Positions 50,100-62,000 of a DNA stretch of 64,000 nt are shown here, in pieces; the stretch's first letter is position 1, and the number at the start of each line of letters is the position of its first letter. The stretch is from Xestospongia muta. Taxonomy: Eukaryota; Porifera; Demospongiae; Haplosclerida; Petrosiidae. Under the pieces are notes generated by a model that ran no database searches, had not been told where the DNA came from, and saw nothing but the letters and a program-made list of their open reading frames with translations. The DNA is taken from positions 746,501 through 810,500 of the forward strand of contig OY848920.1 of assembly GCA_963693285.1 (NCBI GenBank). Direction: 5' to 3'. Position numbers and translations under genes: made by a program.

Positions 50100-50990
50100 T
50101 TCGTACAGAAGCGCATGCGCTCCTGCTTCGTAATTAACCTCGCTGTGCGTGGGCGCATAGCGAGGGTACTGTAATCTGTTTGTGTGTGTGTGTGTGTGTG
50201 TGTGTCTGTTACCAGAGTTGTTTTTTTTGAACTGCTATAACTTGGCAACCGAAGCATTAGCAGCTACCAACGTTTAGCAACGAATAGAAAAGCATGTGGA
50301 CTTTACAACAGTAGTGTCAAGAACATCGTCAAGGAAAACAGAAGCTTAAAACTCGCAAAAGAATTTTCAGGCTGCAGAGGTCAAGTGCCGTTTCTCGAAA
50401 AGTAAAAAACTTAACGTGGAGATTTTTTAGTATGTTGTAAACAATCTCAGAGGAATACGGATCAGCAAGACAGAAGGCCGTTGGTCGAAGTAATCGTTAG
50501 AAAAGTTCTGAAAAATGTTTTGTGGACTTGGAGCGAAGTAACGCATTCAGGAAACGTCTCCAAGAACTGAAAAGACTGCTACTAATAGATAATATATCGA
50601 TTTATATTTGTACCACGGAACGTTTCCAAAGAAGGTTTCATCTTCATGTTACAATAAATTTTGTATATGAAATATTGATAGATTTTAAAGGGTCATGTAA
50701 AGACTCAGAGAAACTTTTCATCACGAAAGTAGCACTTAATCTTGCTTGGGAATTGAATGATACTATCACTTATTCAGTTACTGCTTCACAAACATTGCAA
50801 AGCTAGAAATCAAGCAACAATTAATGAGCATATACAGAATGACAAAGCTTGCCATTTTATAACCACACCTTCTGGAATGTTAATAAATTTTCTTGCAATA
50901 ACAACATCATAGCTGGGCCTAAGCTGGCATAGAATTTATAAATAACTTAGAAACTACAGCGAGGTTCGGCACTTTAGTGCCTTTCATTAT
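50100..50990. repeat. Repeat-like insertion, unidentified
   Basis: GC-richer than both flanks. It begins with GCGCATGCGC and a CCTCGCTGTGCGTGGGCGCATAGCGAGG stem-like inverted motif, then a (GT)n run at 50180-50206. It ends near AGCGAGGTTCGGCACTTTAGTGCC, which again contains GCGAGG and a GGCACTTTAGTGCC palindrome. The array flank sequence resumes after 51000. No open frame in it is convincing. It looks like a non-autonomous mobile element. Confidence 0.45.
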
Positions 50991-51172
50991 TGTATGTTTG
51001 GATGGAGTAATAGTTATTAACAAAACTAGAATACTTTAAAGTTTTAGTAATGATTATTATAAATAAAATATAAAATCATTAATAGACATTATAAGTTTAT
51101 AACATATATGTATATCATTGCTGTTACAGGAAGAGGAGTCTATATCCTGAATACTCTCTTTCTATTTGAAAA

Positions 51173-51325
51173 TTATGTTGATAACTTGGTAGGAATATAA
51201 CTTGGGAGGACAACATACTCTCTAGCATATTCAGCAGACGCCTTCTCTCCTAACTTGATAAGATCATTAATAAATGTGTCCCAAGTAGGTACACCTTTCT
51301 TGTCAACTTTGTGGGCTCTTTGTAA
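51173..51325 (-). pseudogene. C-terminal half of a Death exon, relic
   Basis: Encodes LQRAHKVDKKGVPTWDTFIN..LIKLGEKASAEYAR, closely related to the Death exon of copy N (60.4 kb), then runs to a TAA at 51175-51173. The N-terminal half of the domain upstream is scrambled and no other exons follow. Confidence 0.65.
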
Positions 51326-51330
51326 CTATA

Positions 51331-51730
51331 ATAACAAACACATATGGTCCATATTGTCAAATCGATAGCTGACCAAATTTGAGACCAATATTAAGCCAAT
51401 TTAGATCTGAGAAATAACTAGTTTCTAATAGTGGCATAATACCTCGTATATGCACACTATGTCAAAGAAGAATCTCACGTTAAAGCTACCGTCCCACATA
51501 CTGACACACATAATTATACAGATATGGGCATAACTGTTTCATTAGTGGCAACATAAGGTCATGTGTCATTGGAAGATGACAAAGCAGTTGCCATGCATTT
51601 AGTAAATTAAGGATACATGGCCTGGTATTTCTGTATTTTAGATGTGGGAGGTCCGTGAATAATGTAAGTTAATCACAAAAAGGTGAATAAGCTTTCAGTC
51701 AGAACATGTACATCTGTACTGTGGTTTGCA
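51331..51730. other. Intergenic, upstream region of the plus-strand gene G
   Basis: Contains the decayed first half of the Death relic (to about 51420) and otherwise no coding signal. Confidence 0.35.
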
Positions 51731-53929
51731 ATGGCTTCAAATATTGATGAAGACTCTGTTACTTTGCCTGCTACTTCAAGAATACTTAAGAAATACAGCT
51801 GTGATCTTATTAAACACATTGGCAGTCACGAATCTACATGTCTTATTGTTGCTTTGGAGCTTTATTCAAGAGGCCTTATAGAAGAAGCACTCAAAAACTC
51901 AGTTGTACAGAGAGCTAGGTTTGCAAGCACATAAGTTGCTGCAGAAGTAGTGACTGCTTTGGAAGACACACTAAAACACAACCCAGGAAAATGGGAGATT
52001 ATTCTGGAAGTTTTAGCTATTAACTCTTCAATTATTGAAACTCCAATTATTGAAAAGATGAGAGATGAAGCAGCTGTTCAACAAGTAATTCCAGCACCTT
52101 CAGTGAATCTGGTCGCCACAAACCAGCATCATTTTGAAGTTGCTTCCCAAAATACAAAACCCAGAAGAGGTTTGTTATTACTAATATTCATTTATAAGGT
52201 TTTTGGTAATAATTTTCTCTGTTACATAGACCTGAGTAAATATGAAAAACAAGTGAATAGAAGAATAGAATTAGTATCAAAAATTGGTGTTCTTGAGTAC
52301 TTGTTTCAACGGCTTCTTCTCAGTGCTACATGTGGCATTGACAGCTATGTTGAGAGGGTTGTGTTAGTACTTGTTCAAGCTATCTCTCGCCACAATGAAA
52401 ATACACTTCTTAGTGACTATGTTGGGGAAATTGAGAGATTAAAAAATGTTTCTGAAATAATTCAGTACTTGGTGAAAAACCATTTTTGTGGTTGTTTGAA
52501 TTATATACTTCTTGCTAATCTGATTGAAGCGTTTGGTAATGAAGAATGCAAGAAGACTTTATCAGAATACATTGAGGAATATAATAAGTTTGCTAAGGAT
52601 GTCAAACTTGCTGAGCTGATACAACCCTATTTGACGGATGCAGAGATATCTAAGGGATGTCTTATAGGCCTTCCTGAAATAGTTTTGACTGTTGAAAACC
52701 CAGGTTCCTGGATGCAACGTGCTTATTCTACTTTCTCTTCAGTTTGGAATTCATTAGTTTCTCCAGTGAGGTATTTCTTGAAGTCAGTAGGTGCAGGCAG
52801 TCTAGAGATAACTTATGCCATTTTTCCTGAAGATTTTCCAACTGTTAAAGAAAATTTGGAAAAAGTAGGAGTTTCTTGGAAAAGCTTGGCATCAAAGCAA
52901 GAATTGTGATGGACCCAAATAACCCACATGTAACACACCATATACATGTATATTTAACAATTAACAAATAACTTATCTACATGTGATCTTTTTATTATAT
53001 AGGACTTAAACCAAAGTCAAACGCTTGCACCTTACAGGAGGCCAAGCAGAATGTCCAAAATATTTTCTGATTTAGCAGAAACATTAGGTCAGAAAACTAC
53101 TGAGTCTATGAGGGCAATCCACAAGGATTTTGAAGACTTTGAATCTCAAGAAAACCAACAAATAGCAGATTTGGAAACCAAATTTTACCGTATGGTTGAA
53201 GAAATTCATGATGAAATGAAAACTATTAATGAAAGATTAAACAAGGTAGAAAGAAAAAGCAATGCAACTACCCCTGGTGAGACTCGAAGAAGAATTTCTA
53301 CTTGGACCCAATCACGATCATCAAAAAGGAGTGTCTCAGAATATGAAGAATCTTCGAACAGAGCCAGATCTAGACATTCAAAAGAAGAGGTAGAAGAAAT
53401 TTATAAACATGAGGAAATTTATACAGATGTACCAGTATTCACTGAATCATCTACAAACGTCCACACAAGTTCATCTGTTCATAATCTTCATCTTCCTGAG
53501 TTAGCACAGTCATCCAAGTCATCACTAGTAGAGCGAGCAATTGGTGATAAGGACTCAAGGTCTTCATTTCTTGACTCACCAAGTAAAACAAATTTAACAA
53601 GAATGCACAAACAAGAACTACCACAAGAAAATATCCGCAAAGAAACTAATCAGAAATTTATCAAAGGAATTCAATCTAAATTCTCTTACTCCTATTTGGA
53701 AGGCGCACCAGAACCAAAAAAGGGATCCATTTCGACTTCAAACTCAACTTATCTACATATGTACACATTTCCAAAACAATCAGTGTTATCTCAGTTAACT
53801 CAAACTACTCAGCTTAAAGAAAGGCCTAGAAGAAATACAGGAACAGCAACCAGACGTGTCATTAATTCTGGACATATTAAATCAACCGGCACCAAACTCA
53901 AACGAACTAAACAACCAAAAAATAAATAA
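51731..53929 (+). pseudogene. CARD-like + X + coiled-coil/Ser-rich tail gene with stop and frameshift (copy G)
   Basis: Exons 51731-52169 (CARD-like: ILKKYSCDLIKHI, LYSRGLIEEAL, KHNPGKWEIILEVLA), 52230-52929 (X: NHFCGCLNYILLANLIEAFG core, ITYAIFPEDFP), 53003-53929 (309 codons: coiled coil, then a Ser/Thr/Arg-rich tail ending in TKLKRTKQPKNK). Two lesions: an in-frame TAA at 51932-51934 (codon 68), and a 1-base loss in the A-run 52860-52864. Past the latter the match with copies E and H (RSFLEKLGIKARIV) is in another frame; restoring one base would also make exon 2 end in the phase that exon 3 needs. The start ATG is chosen by alignment with the MATPSED start of copy E. Confidence 0.7.
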
Positions 53930-54301
53930 AGATTGCCTAGGCTTATAGTTTATGGGTCATTATTTGACTGTTATAATGTCTTTTGAAGGCTGTATATAAT
54001 CTTATATTTTATTTTAGTTTTATCTACATAGTTGACCTTTGATGTTGTAGCCTATAAATCTTTTAAACCATGATTATATTTAACTCCACCCAGTAGAAAT
54101 TTATGGAATGAATGTCACTTTTTATTGGATGTCGCTTCCTCAAATGAAAATACTTTGTTATCTTCTCATGAATGTAATTGCAATGAAGCAGTATTAATTA
54201 TAACCAGAGGACTAAAAACAAGCTAGCATTAAATCTCTATTTAATAATATCCAATGAACCAACACATCCATACTGCAGTCATGTAGTCAGTCATATCGAC
54301 A
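53930..54301. other. Intergenic, with a possible decayed 5' CARD-like segment
   Basis: At 54129-54228 one plus frame reads SSHECNCNEAVLIITRGLKTS, faintly like the SHESTCLIVALELYSRGL part of copy G. It may be the lost first half of copy H. Confidence 0.3.
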
Positions 54302-56538
54302 CAAAGTGATGTTGCTCATAAGATTGGAGTAGGAGGAGCTTCTTTCCAAGTCGTGTCTAGTCTTGTATCTTCGCTAGAAATTAAAGTTAGATATGATGGC
54401 ACAGCTCTGAATGGAATTTTAGATGTACTAGCTACAGAACCTGCCTTGGAAGTGATTGTCAATAAAATAAAATTAGAGGTTGTAACATCCACATTGCCTA
54501 CTCTGCCTACAGATAGTGTGGTTGGAGGCTACAGCAGAGAAGTTAACCCAGTTGAAGGTATTAAAAGAGCATATACAGATTTATACATCTTGGTTTTGGT
54601 AGTATATAGTAGTACTGCATCATTGTAATTATTATGTGGTGGAAACCAGGTTTCAACCAGCTACTTATTATGGTATAATAATATACACAAAACATTTCAC
54701 AACTTCTTATCTCCCTTGTAATTAGTTGACTAGTGTATATATAGTTAAAACAGATAAATATCCAGTGCAATAAGTAATACTTGTACTTGTTATTTTTATA
54801 GTTGCCAATAGACTACAGAAGAGTATTGAAAGAGATGACCGTATTAAGCAAATGAGAGGAGATATTATTGATCTTCAGAACAAGTTTGAGCGTTTGATAC
54901 CCATCATCAAGAAAGAACTGGACACTGCATATGTTGAAGAAATTAAAACAATTATAAAAACAGCGCTCTCTGCAACAAAAGTTACCAAGGAATTGGAAAC
55001 ACTTATTCAGAAAATAATTAATCTTAAGACCAATGGTGAAGTTATTGACTTTCTTGTTCAGTATCGATTTTGTAGTTACTTAAACTATCGAGTTCTTGCT
55101 AATATTGCACAAACATATGGAAGCATTACTTGCAAAGAGAGCATAACAAGGTACGAAGAAGACTTTACAAAATTTGCAAAAAGAGCTAATCTTCATGATT
55201 TTGTCGAACATTTTCTTGAGGAAAATGAACTTGGACCATCAGATATATTTGGACTTCCAAGAGTTGTGTTTTCAATGGATGACCGACCATGGAGGAGTTG
55301 GTCTCTTTATACTTATTTAGAAATTGTTTCTACAAAGTTCTCTGAAGCTTGGAGGTACATGTTTGGTCGTGTTCGAGGAGGATCCATCATAATAGAATAC
55401 ATAGTTTTTCCTGAGGACATTAACTCTACAAGAGACAATGTCAAACGAAATCGTAGTTTTGTGCAAGCTCTTAAAATGCGTGTTCGTGTTTCACGACGAA
55501 GTGTCAATGCTCCAGAAAAGGTATATCATGCACAGTGTGTTATTTAATAAAGGTTATCATATATTTTTCCGATTTTAGACTTTAAAAAAAAGCTGCCGAA
55601 AAAAGTCACTTACAAAAGCATTGCAGTCCTTAGAAATGAAACTGGAGAAGTATACAAGTGAGAATGAAGAGATGTTAAGCGAAATAAAGAAATTACAAGA
55701 ACACCAACAGCCAGAGGATAGGCAGCATGAAAGCAAATTTGAGATAGAGGTAAAAGAAAAAATAGCAGAACTTAAGAAAATGATACAGGGGATAGAGGAG
55801 AGAAGTAGCAGCATCAGTCCTACTACCCAGAAGTTGCTACAGTCATTTTCTTCACTATCATCTATGGCTTCAGATTCCTTTCCCCAAAGCAATCACAGCT
55901 CTTTTCAGGCATCTTTTCACCATACTGTAGAGCACTCTCGAAGTCAAACAAGACGACATTCTGTAGTGGTGCTAGACATAAGTAATAATGAGCATCAGCC
56001 ACCTTCATATCAAGAAGCTACAAGCCGTTGTATGTATTCAACAATGCCAACCAAAAAATCACAGAGATTTGATACAAGTCCTGTTTCTTCCAAGTCAAGA
56101 GCAAAGACCCAGGTGACTGAATTGTATTCAGGATCGGGCTCTTCTAGTCCATCCATACCATCAGAAACCAAACTACTTCCGACCATCCCTAGTCGCATTA
56201 CAACCACACATCACCCAATTCCTTCCAAAATGAGAGTTGCTTCTGCTCCAGGAAAAAAAACCCCTAAGGATCTAACAAAGCCTACAACACCTCTATCGCC
56301 CACTTTAGTAAAGATACGAACACATAGGAGACACAATTCATTTTCTCTTGAAACCTCATTAAAACATTCGCCATACCTTTCAAGAGTAAATCAGAAAAGT
56401 AAATTTCCTCCAATTCGGCAAGGGTCAGCAAGAAGTGAAGGTGCTTCATCAAAACTGCCAGCTCCATCGTTATCTACCTTTCTAGTTAGTGGGAAAACTC
56501 CCTCTTATCCAACATACATATATAGACAACCAAAGTAG
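54302..56538 (+). CDS. CARD-like (partial) + X + coiled-coil/Ser-rich tail protein (copy H), 5' end missing
   Basis: Exons ~54302-54557 (second half of the CARD-like domain, ASFQVVSSLVSSLEIKVRYD), 54802-55520 (X: YRFCSYLNYRVLANIAQTYG core, IEYIVFPEDIN), 55579-56538 (320 codons: heptad coiled coil ~EMKLEKYTSENEEMLSEIKK, then a Ser/Pro/Thr-rich basic tail). Phases 1/1, 0/0 are consistent and no stop interrupts. No initiator or first CARD helices are found: the frame closes upstream at TAG 54284-54286, so either a 5' exon is missing or the gene starts at an internal ATG (54353 or 54395). Long disordered tails with SxxxP clusters suggest regulated phosphorylation (inference). Confidence 0.68.
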
Positions 56539-56623
56539 TTAACTATTGCTGAGACACATATTTGTTTACTTGTAGATTTGTTTATGCTATGTAATAATAG
56601 ATTATCCATATTATTAATATTAT

Positions 56624-56644
56624 AATAATAATAATAATAATAAT

Positions 56645-56705
<61 letters not shown>

Positions 56706-56733
56706 ATTATTATTATTATTATTATTATTATTA
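56624..56733. repeat. (AAT)n-(ATT)n inverted microsatellite
   Basis: About 50 bp of AAT/TAA units followed by about 55 bp of ATT units. The two arms are complementary and could form one long hairpin immediately 3' of copy H. Confidence 0.9.
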
Positions 56734-56738
56734 TGCAC

Positions 56739-57297
56739 CAATTAATAATTATTAGTTAAAGCTGAATATATGCATAAGAAAAATCATAACAAATAATTTC
56801 TCGAGTTAATTATCATCAGAAAATAAATTGTCCAGTTCTTTAGACTGTATCACTCCTGCTTTACAACTTTGTTTAGCAGTACCTTAGTGTATTAAATTAT
56901 CATAATACATTTGTCTATCCATCTACAAAAGAAAAGATGTATCACAAGTATAGTACATCTAATGTCTTTCAAATTAGCAATATCTGCAGTAAAGAATGTA
57001 ACTTTAAGGGAAAGACTGAGTGATGTCTGTCCTCACTGGCTGGATACAAATCAACAAACAAACACTCACTTTAAAGATATTTTTTATTTCAAAGATACAT
57101 TGTATGTAAAGAAACTAATCTAATTGTGGTTTTGATTCCATGAATGTTTGGGGTATGGCTGTACAATATGGTTATAATGAATATTATTAATCTATGTAGT
57201 ACCATCCATCCTTTTGGGATGTGCTGAACTAAGAAATAGTTGTCACGGATGAATTAAACACTTCACAACTGGTTATTGAATAACAATATTACAGATA
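56739..57297. other. Intergenic, no gene seen
   Basis: AT-rich spacer between convergent genes H and N. A 70-codon plus-strand frame near 56911 has no recognisable features. Confidence 0.45.
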
Positions 57298-60200
57298 TCA
57301 CAAGAAAATTATTCTGTCTTTAACAGATTGAAAGCAATCAAATTTCTCACAAATCTCACTATGTTGTTTGGACAATATCAGTTTCTGTATTGTAGTGTTG
57401 GCATTGAGCGCACTGCAAATTGCCTCGATATCATCAACTTTGAGTGAAGTATATTGTAGACGCATTACTGTCAATGACACTGTTGTGCTTATTATCTCAA
57501 TGATTTTACTGGAGCTAACTGATGTAATAAGAGGATTATGGCTGATATCCAATGAAGTCAGCGTTTGGTTTTTAGCAAATACTTCAGAAATATAGTGGAT
57601 ACCATTATCAGTGATGTGACAGTTCGAGAGATCCAATCCTTTCAGTGTCTTGTTGACGCTTAGCATTTCAAACAAGTGTGTTAAATCTTCATCTGTGATA
57701 GTAACATTATGAGCTTCTAATGTTTCAAGTGTAGTGTTAGTGAAAAGAGCTTCACTGACTTGTTTGATACCACCAGCAGGTGGAGAGGAGTTCATATTCA
57801 GCCTCAACAATTTTTTATTTCTAACGAGTATCTCTGATAATGTAGTTATGCAAACACCATCCAAGGGAGTGTTTATTATATCGAGTTCCTTTACTGGACG
57901 GTTATTGAGGCTGTTTATGATTACTAGAGCGCTTTCAGAAGATGATGCAGAGAGGACAATACACCACTCAGTTTCTGTTTGTTCTTTTTCCATTAACGTT
58001 ACTGCATCTTCACATTGCGTAACAGTAGGTGAGGCAAGATGAACTACATTGGCATACCACTGAACATTGCCTTTATCTATTACCAAACAATGATCAAAAA
58101 TACAAAACAATTGATAAAATACCTTTGTCTGAATCTTTATACTCAACATCTGAAGTCTTCAGCTGATCTTTTAATTTGTCAGACTCTATAAACAGTATCA
58201 CAAGATATTGATATAACTTTTAATTTCTACATTACCTATATTTTCGCCGATAGACTCTTCTTTTGTAGACGTCTGTCTGGTGTCCTTTACTTCTTGAACA
58301 GTTAATGGTTTACGAGCCTTTGATATGAATGCTAGATCTAGTGATAATTGTAAATAATGAGAGGTTATAAATATCTATAGTCATGCACTTTTCAAGCTCT
58401 GTTTTAACTCCTCAATCTGCTTGTGCCCTTCTCCTAGTTTTAAAGTCAATGATGTTATGATTTCTTGTAATGTCTCTATTTCTTTCTGACTTTTGGTAGA
58501 CTCTGATAATAACTCTTTCTCGGTAGCTAAAAAATATTTACTAAAATTACAACAGTTTGACACTACTGTCCTTTAATTCACCTTCCTTTCTCCTGAGGGT
58601 ATCTGTCAACTGTTCAATCTGTGAACTCTTAGCCCTGTTCATTTTAGTACTTGCTGCCAACAATTGCTTTAACTCAGCCTCTATAAAAGATGGCATAACA
58701 TTTATAATACTATACTTGTCTACAATTATTGGTTAGTACAGTTCCTAAACAAACAATGAAATCGAATCTTTTCAGTATTAGGTCAGTCAGTGTCTATTGT
58801 ACCAGAATATATCAATGTACATGTAATGCTTTCACAATAATCCCTTTACTTCCAAGAATATGTCATTGTCAGCTAATAATATATCAAAACATTTAACATT
58901 CTTATAATCACATTGTACTCTAATTCCAAATGACCTCTCTTTCCATATTTACATCAAATATTCTTAAAGTAAGTTTGCTAAATTATTTTTTTGGCTGTTT
59001 TATTTTATTATGTATCACAATAACAACCACAACAACAAAAGCCATGAGTTAAAAATTGTGCATGCTTGAATCAAAATTTACATTTTGTCATCATAAAAAT
59101 AACTGTGACCACAGTATTATTTTATTGATAAACATGTACCTTTATTACTTGATTTCAAATCATTAATTTCTGCTGTCATATCTCTAATAACAGCGTCCCG
59201 TGACTCTAGTTTATGTCTGAGATCCTCTACATCTTTTTGTTTCTCTTCTTCATAAGCTTGTATATCCTAGAAAAAATATCAGATGTTACTACTTCTCACT
59301 TACATCATAGTACTTTCTCATTTTTGCGTTTATCAAAAATAGTGTAGTAACCAAATGTTAATCGAATTAGGCCCTCATGTTTCAGTAAATTGAGATTCTC
59401 CTCTGCCATCATTAGTAGACTCCCCATCATATATTGTGGAGCATAGCAGGTAACCAAAATAGAGTGGCCTTTGGCAATAGCTGTTACTTGTACAAACTTC
59501 ACAAAACCTTTAAATGCTTTCAAAAGTAACAGTTTGATGTCTTTGAGTGTGCACTTATCAGCATCCCAGTCCAGGACAAACTCAATAGTCTCACAGATGA
59601 GATGATGAGAAGACAAACCCACCTTAAAGCTCTGGTTACAGCAGATGTCAGCTCTCATGTTTTTACAAACGTATCAATTGCTGTGTTGAACTCTGTTATG
59701 TGTTCTTTAGCCTTAGTGATTTTGTAGCGATCAACAATAGCCTCCAAGCAAGAAATATTTATGATGGTACATTTATCTTTTACAAGATCCATTACATCAT
59801 CAAATGATTCTGATGTAGTTAACTGCGATGTTAGCTCAGGGAAACATGTCCGAAGGTACTTTTTAAGCTTGTCTAGTGAAGGAATGCCCGCTTCAACTAG
59901 AGGTTCAACAATGTCAATAAGATTTCCAAAGGCTATTCTCATTTGATCAAAGTCTTGCTGGTACGTTTGCTGGAGCATGATTTGAGAAGAAAATGTATCA
60001 TCTATAAAATGATATTCAATACTATAAATAATAAAAATATACAATTATTTACTCTTAAGTATGTCTTGACCAATAAATACAGTTTGTTCGAATTTCAGCA
60101 AGATACTGGCAAGAATCCTCAACTTGTTAGGATCCTCATAGACTGTAGCACACAGTGCTCTCAATGGATCATCACCTACTTTACCTCCCAAACAATTCAC

Positions 60201-60683
60201 TTCATCTAATGTCTCCTTAGAGATCACTCCTTCTGTATATAACATCTGAATAATCTCTGCAGGAAGAATGAGAGGTGAGAGCCTATCAGTGAGTCTCTGT
60301 AGCATTTGAGAAGCTGAACTAGAGAAGTCTTCCATTGGATTGTCGCTAACTTTAAAAGAAGGATACAATTAAGTCTTATCACTTATACTTATACATACCT
60401 TTTTGTCTAGCATGTTCGGCAGATTTCTTGTCTCCTAATTTACTAAGAGTATTAGCTAATGTGTCCCAAGTGGGTACACCTTTGTCATCAACATTGTCAG
60501 CTCTTTGTAGCCATAGTGACAGACACTCAACAAGACATCGGCCAATGTCTTTTCCATGTTGTGCTTCAACTATATCCAATGTATTCTTTAGCAGACCCAA
60601 TTTGAGACCAAGATTAAGCCACTTTCATTTTGAGAAACAACTAGTTTTTAATAGTTCATCTACTTCATCTAGATCAGCAATAT
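57298..60683 (-). pseudogene. Death/CARD-like/X/coiled-coil/LRR gene with stop and frameshift (copy N)
   Basis: Exons: 60683-60399 (Death, 285 nt like the others), 60349-60053 (CARD-like), 60001-59314 (X), 59266-59140, 58680-58582, 58526-58389 (coiled coil), 58331-58236 and 58185-58123 (linkers), 58076-57298 (LRR, 259 codons). No SH3, and fewer coiled-coil exons than A/B/F. Lesions: a TGA at 60627-60625 in the Death exon just before KWLNLGLKLGLL, and one missing base at ~59667-59669 in X (IDTF/CKN junction; the exon is 688 nt where 689 is expected). No first exon of the MASK type is found upstream. The LRR exon is fully open. It is a diverged, dead copy, or two lesions in an otherwise well-kept gene. 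Confidence 0.7.
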
Positions 60684-61400
60684 CTATAATAAAAGGAGAA
60701 GTATGTTAATTTTCATACTAAGCAACACAAAGTGCAGCATAATATGTAAGACGACTTCATTTGTGTTTTGTAGTATGTAGGTATTTTCCTTATGAAAATA
60801 TCAATTATAATTTTGTGAGTGACAGTAGCAGTTACACAATAAATGGAGATACAAACAAACTTGAAAATACTAAGATCTATTTGTCTTGTTAGTTGGTGAG
60901 ATCTCAAATAACACAGGAAGTGAAACCACAGTTGTACATTATAGCCTATTTTTTGTAAATATAGACAGCTGTATCAAATATGCTTATTTAGTAGAGTACG
61001 AAGTATAACAACTGAACCCATTCAAAGTGGATGTTATTAATACAATTGTTTTTATTATCTCAGTGAAGTTCATAATGTACTTAGTGGCTTTGTGAGTTCA
61101 AATTTTTGGAGTAGTTTTCAAACCACAAAATTGTTTTGCAACGTCTAATTCTTTAAGTTGAGAAAACTTAGCACCTTTACGAAAAATGAAGAGAATCCTA
61201 GAAAGGGTAACAAAATACTCCAAAGATATCTTACGTTAAATGAATGTAAGAGTTCTGTGGAGAGATGTCTGTACTCACAGCATTAATGGCACTGGTAGCA
61301 ATCCCAGTATTCCCATTAGAATAAAAACAAAGTCCAGGATGGAGATGTTGTCTAAGTACTTCTCGAAATAATATATAATAATATACCCTAATATATAAAA
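60684..61400. other. Intergenic, no gene seen
   Basis: No family exon or other coding signal. It ends where the NUP188 fragment begins. Confidence 0.4.
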
Positions 61401-61404
61401 GACA

Positions 61405-61762
61405 TACTAATCTTTGACTAATTTCTAGTACAAACTCTAACTTCTTTCCTTTTATATCTTTGGATGATTTTAACTTTGTCTCTGATACAGAACTATTGGA
61501 TGATAAGGTAGGTGTGGTCAAAACTACATGTTACCTAGGTGATTTAAAATACAACAGTCCTTCAGTTAATTGAGATTTGTTGGATTTTACTTCAGCTAAT
61601 ATCAGGTCCTGTGTTGAGAGAGAGAGAGAGAGATGAACACACACACACACACAGAGAGAGGGACAACATCAACAATAACTTGACACATTCTCTACTCACA
61701 ATATCCTGTATAGCAGAATGACCAGTTATTATTTTCCATAGACTCTGACTGGACCTAGTCAT
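61405..61762 (-). pseudogene. NUP188: NUP188 exons 1-3, truncated copy
   Basis: Nearly identical to 24240-24603. The ATG is at 61762 with RSSQSLWKIITGHS, exon 2 is at ~61605-61530 and exon 3 at ~61487-61405 (SVSETKLKSSKDIKG). Homology ends just past exon 3. It lies next to the LRR exon of copy O, as the 24.6-kb copy lies next to that of copy F. Confidence 0.75.
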
Positions 61763-62000
61763 CAAAAGTATACAGTTAAACTGACAAAGAGAGATAGCTC
61801 TTACCTCTCAAACATACTTTATATCAAAGCATGTGTATGGCGGGAAAGAAATGGGCGGAGCAAATTACAAATTAATTATTATTATTATTGTGTTAATTAA
61901 AATTAATTATTACTGAGTGTGAATGTAATAAACAGAAATGATTGAATTATTAGAACAGATTACTATGGAAACAAAGTCTATGACCAAAATACAAACTAAA

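Noticed and set aside
50522..50806. A 94-codon plus-strand frame as a gene
   Set aside because: No domain, no relatives in the window, and it lies inside a repeat-like block.
56505..56741. Asn-rich 78-codon minus-strand frame
   Set aside because: Produced by the trinucleotide repeat.
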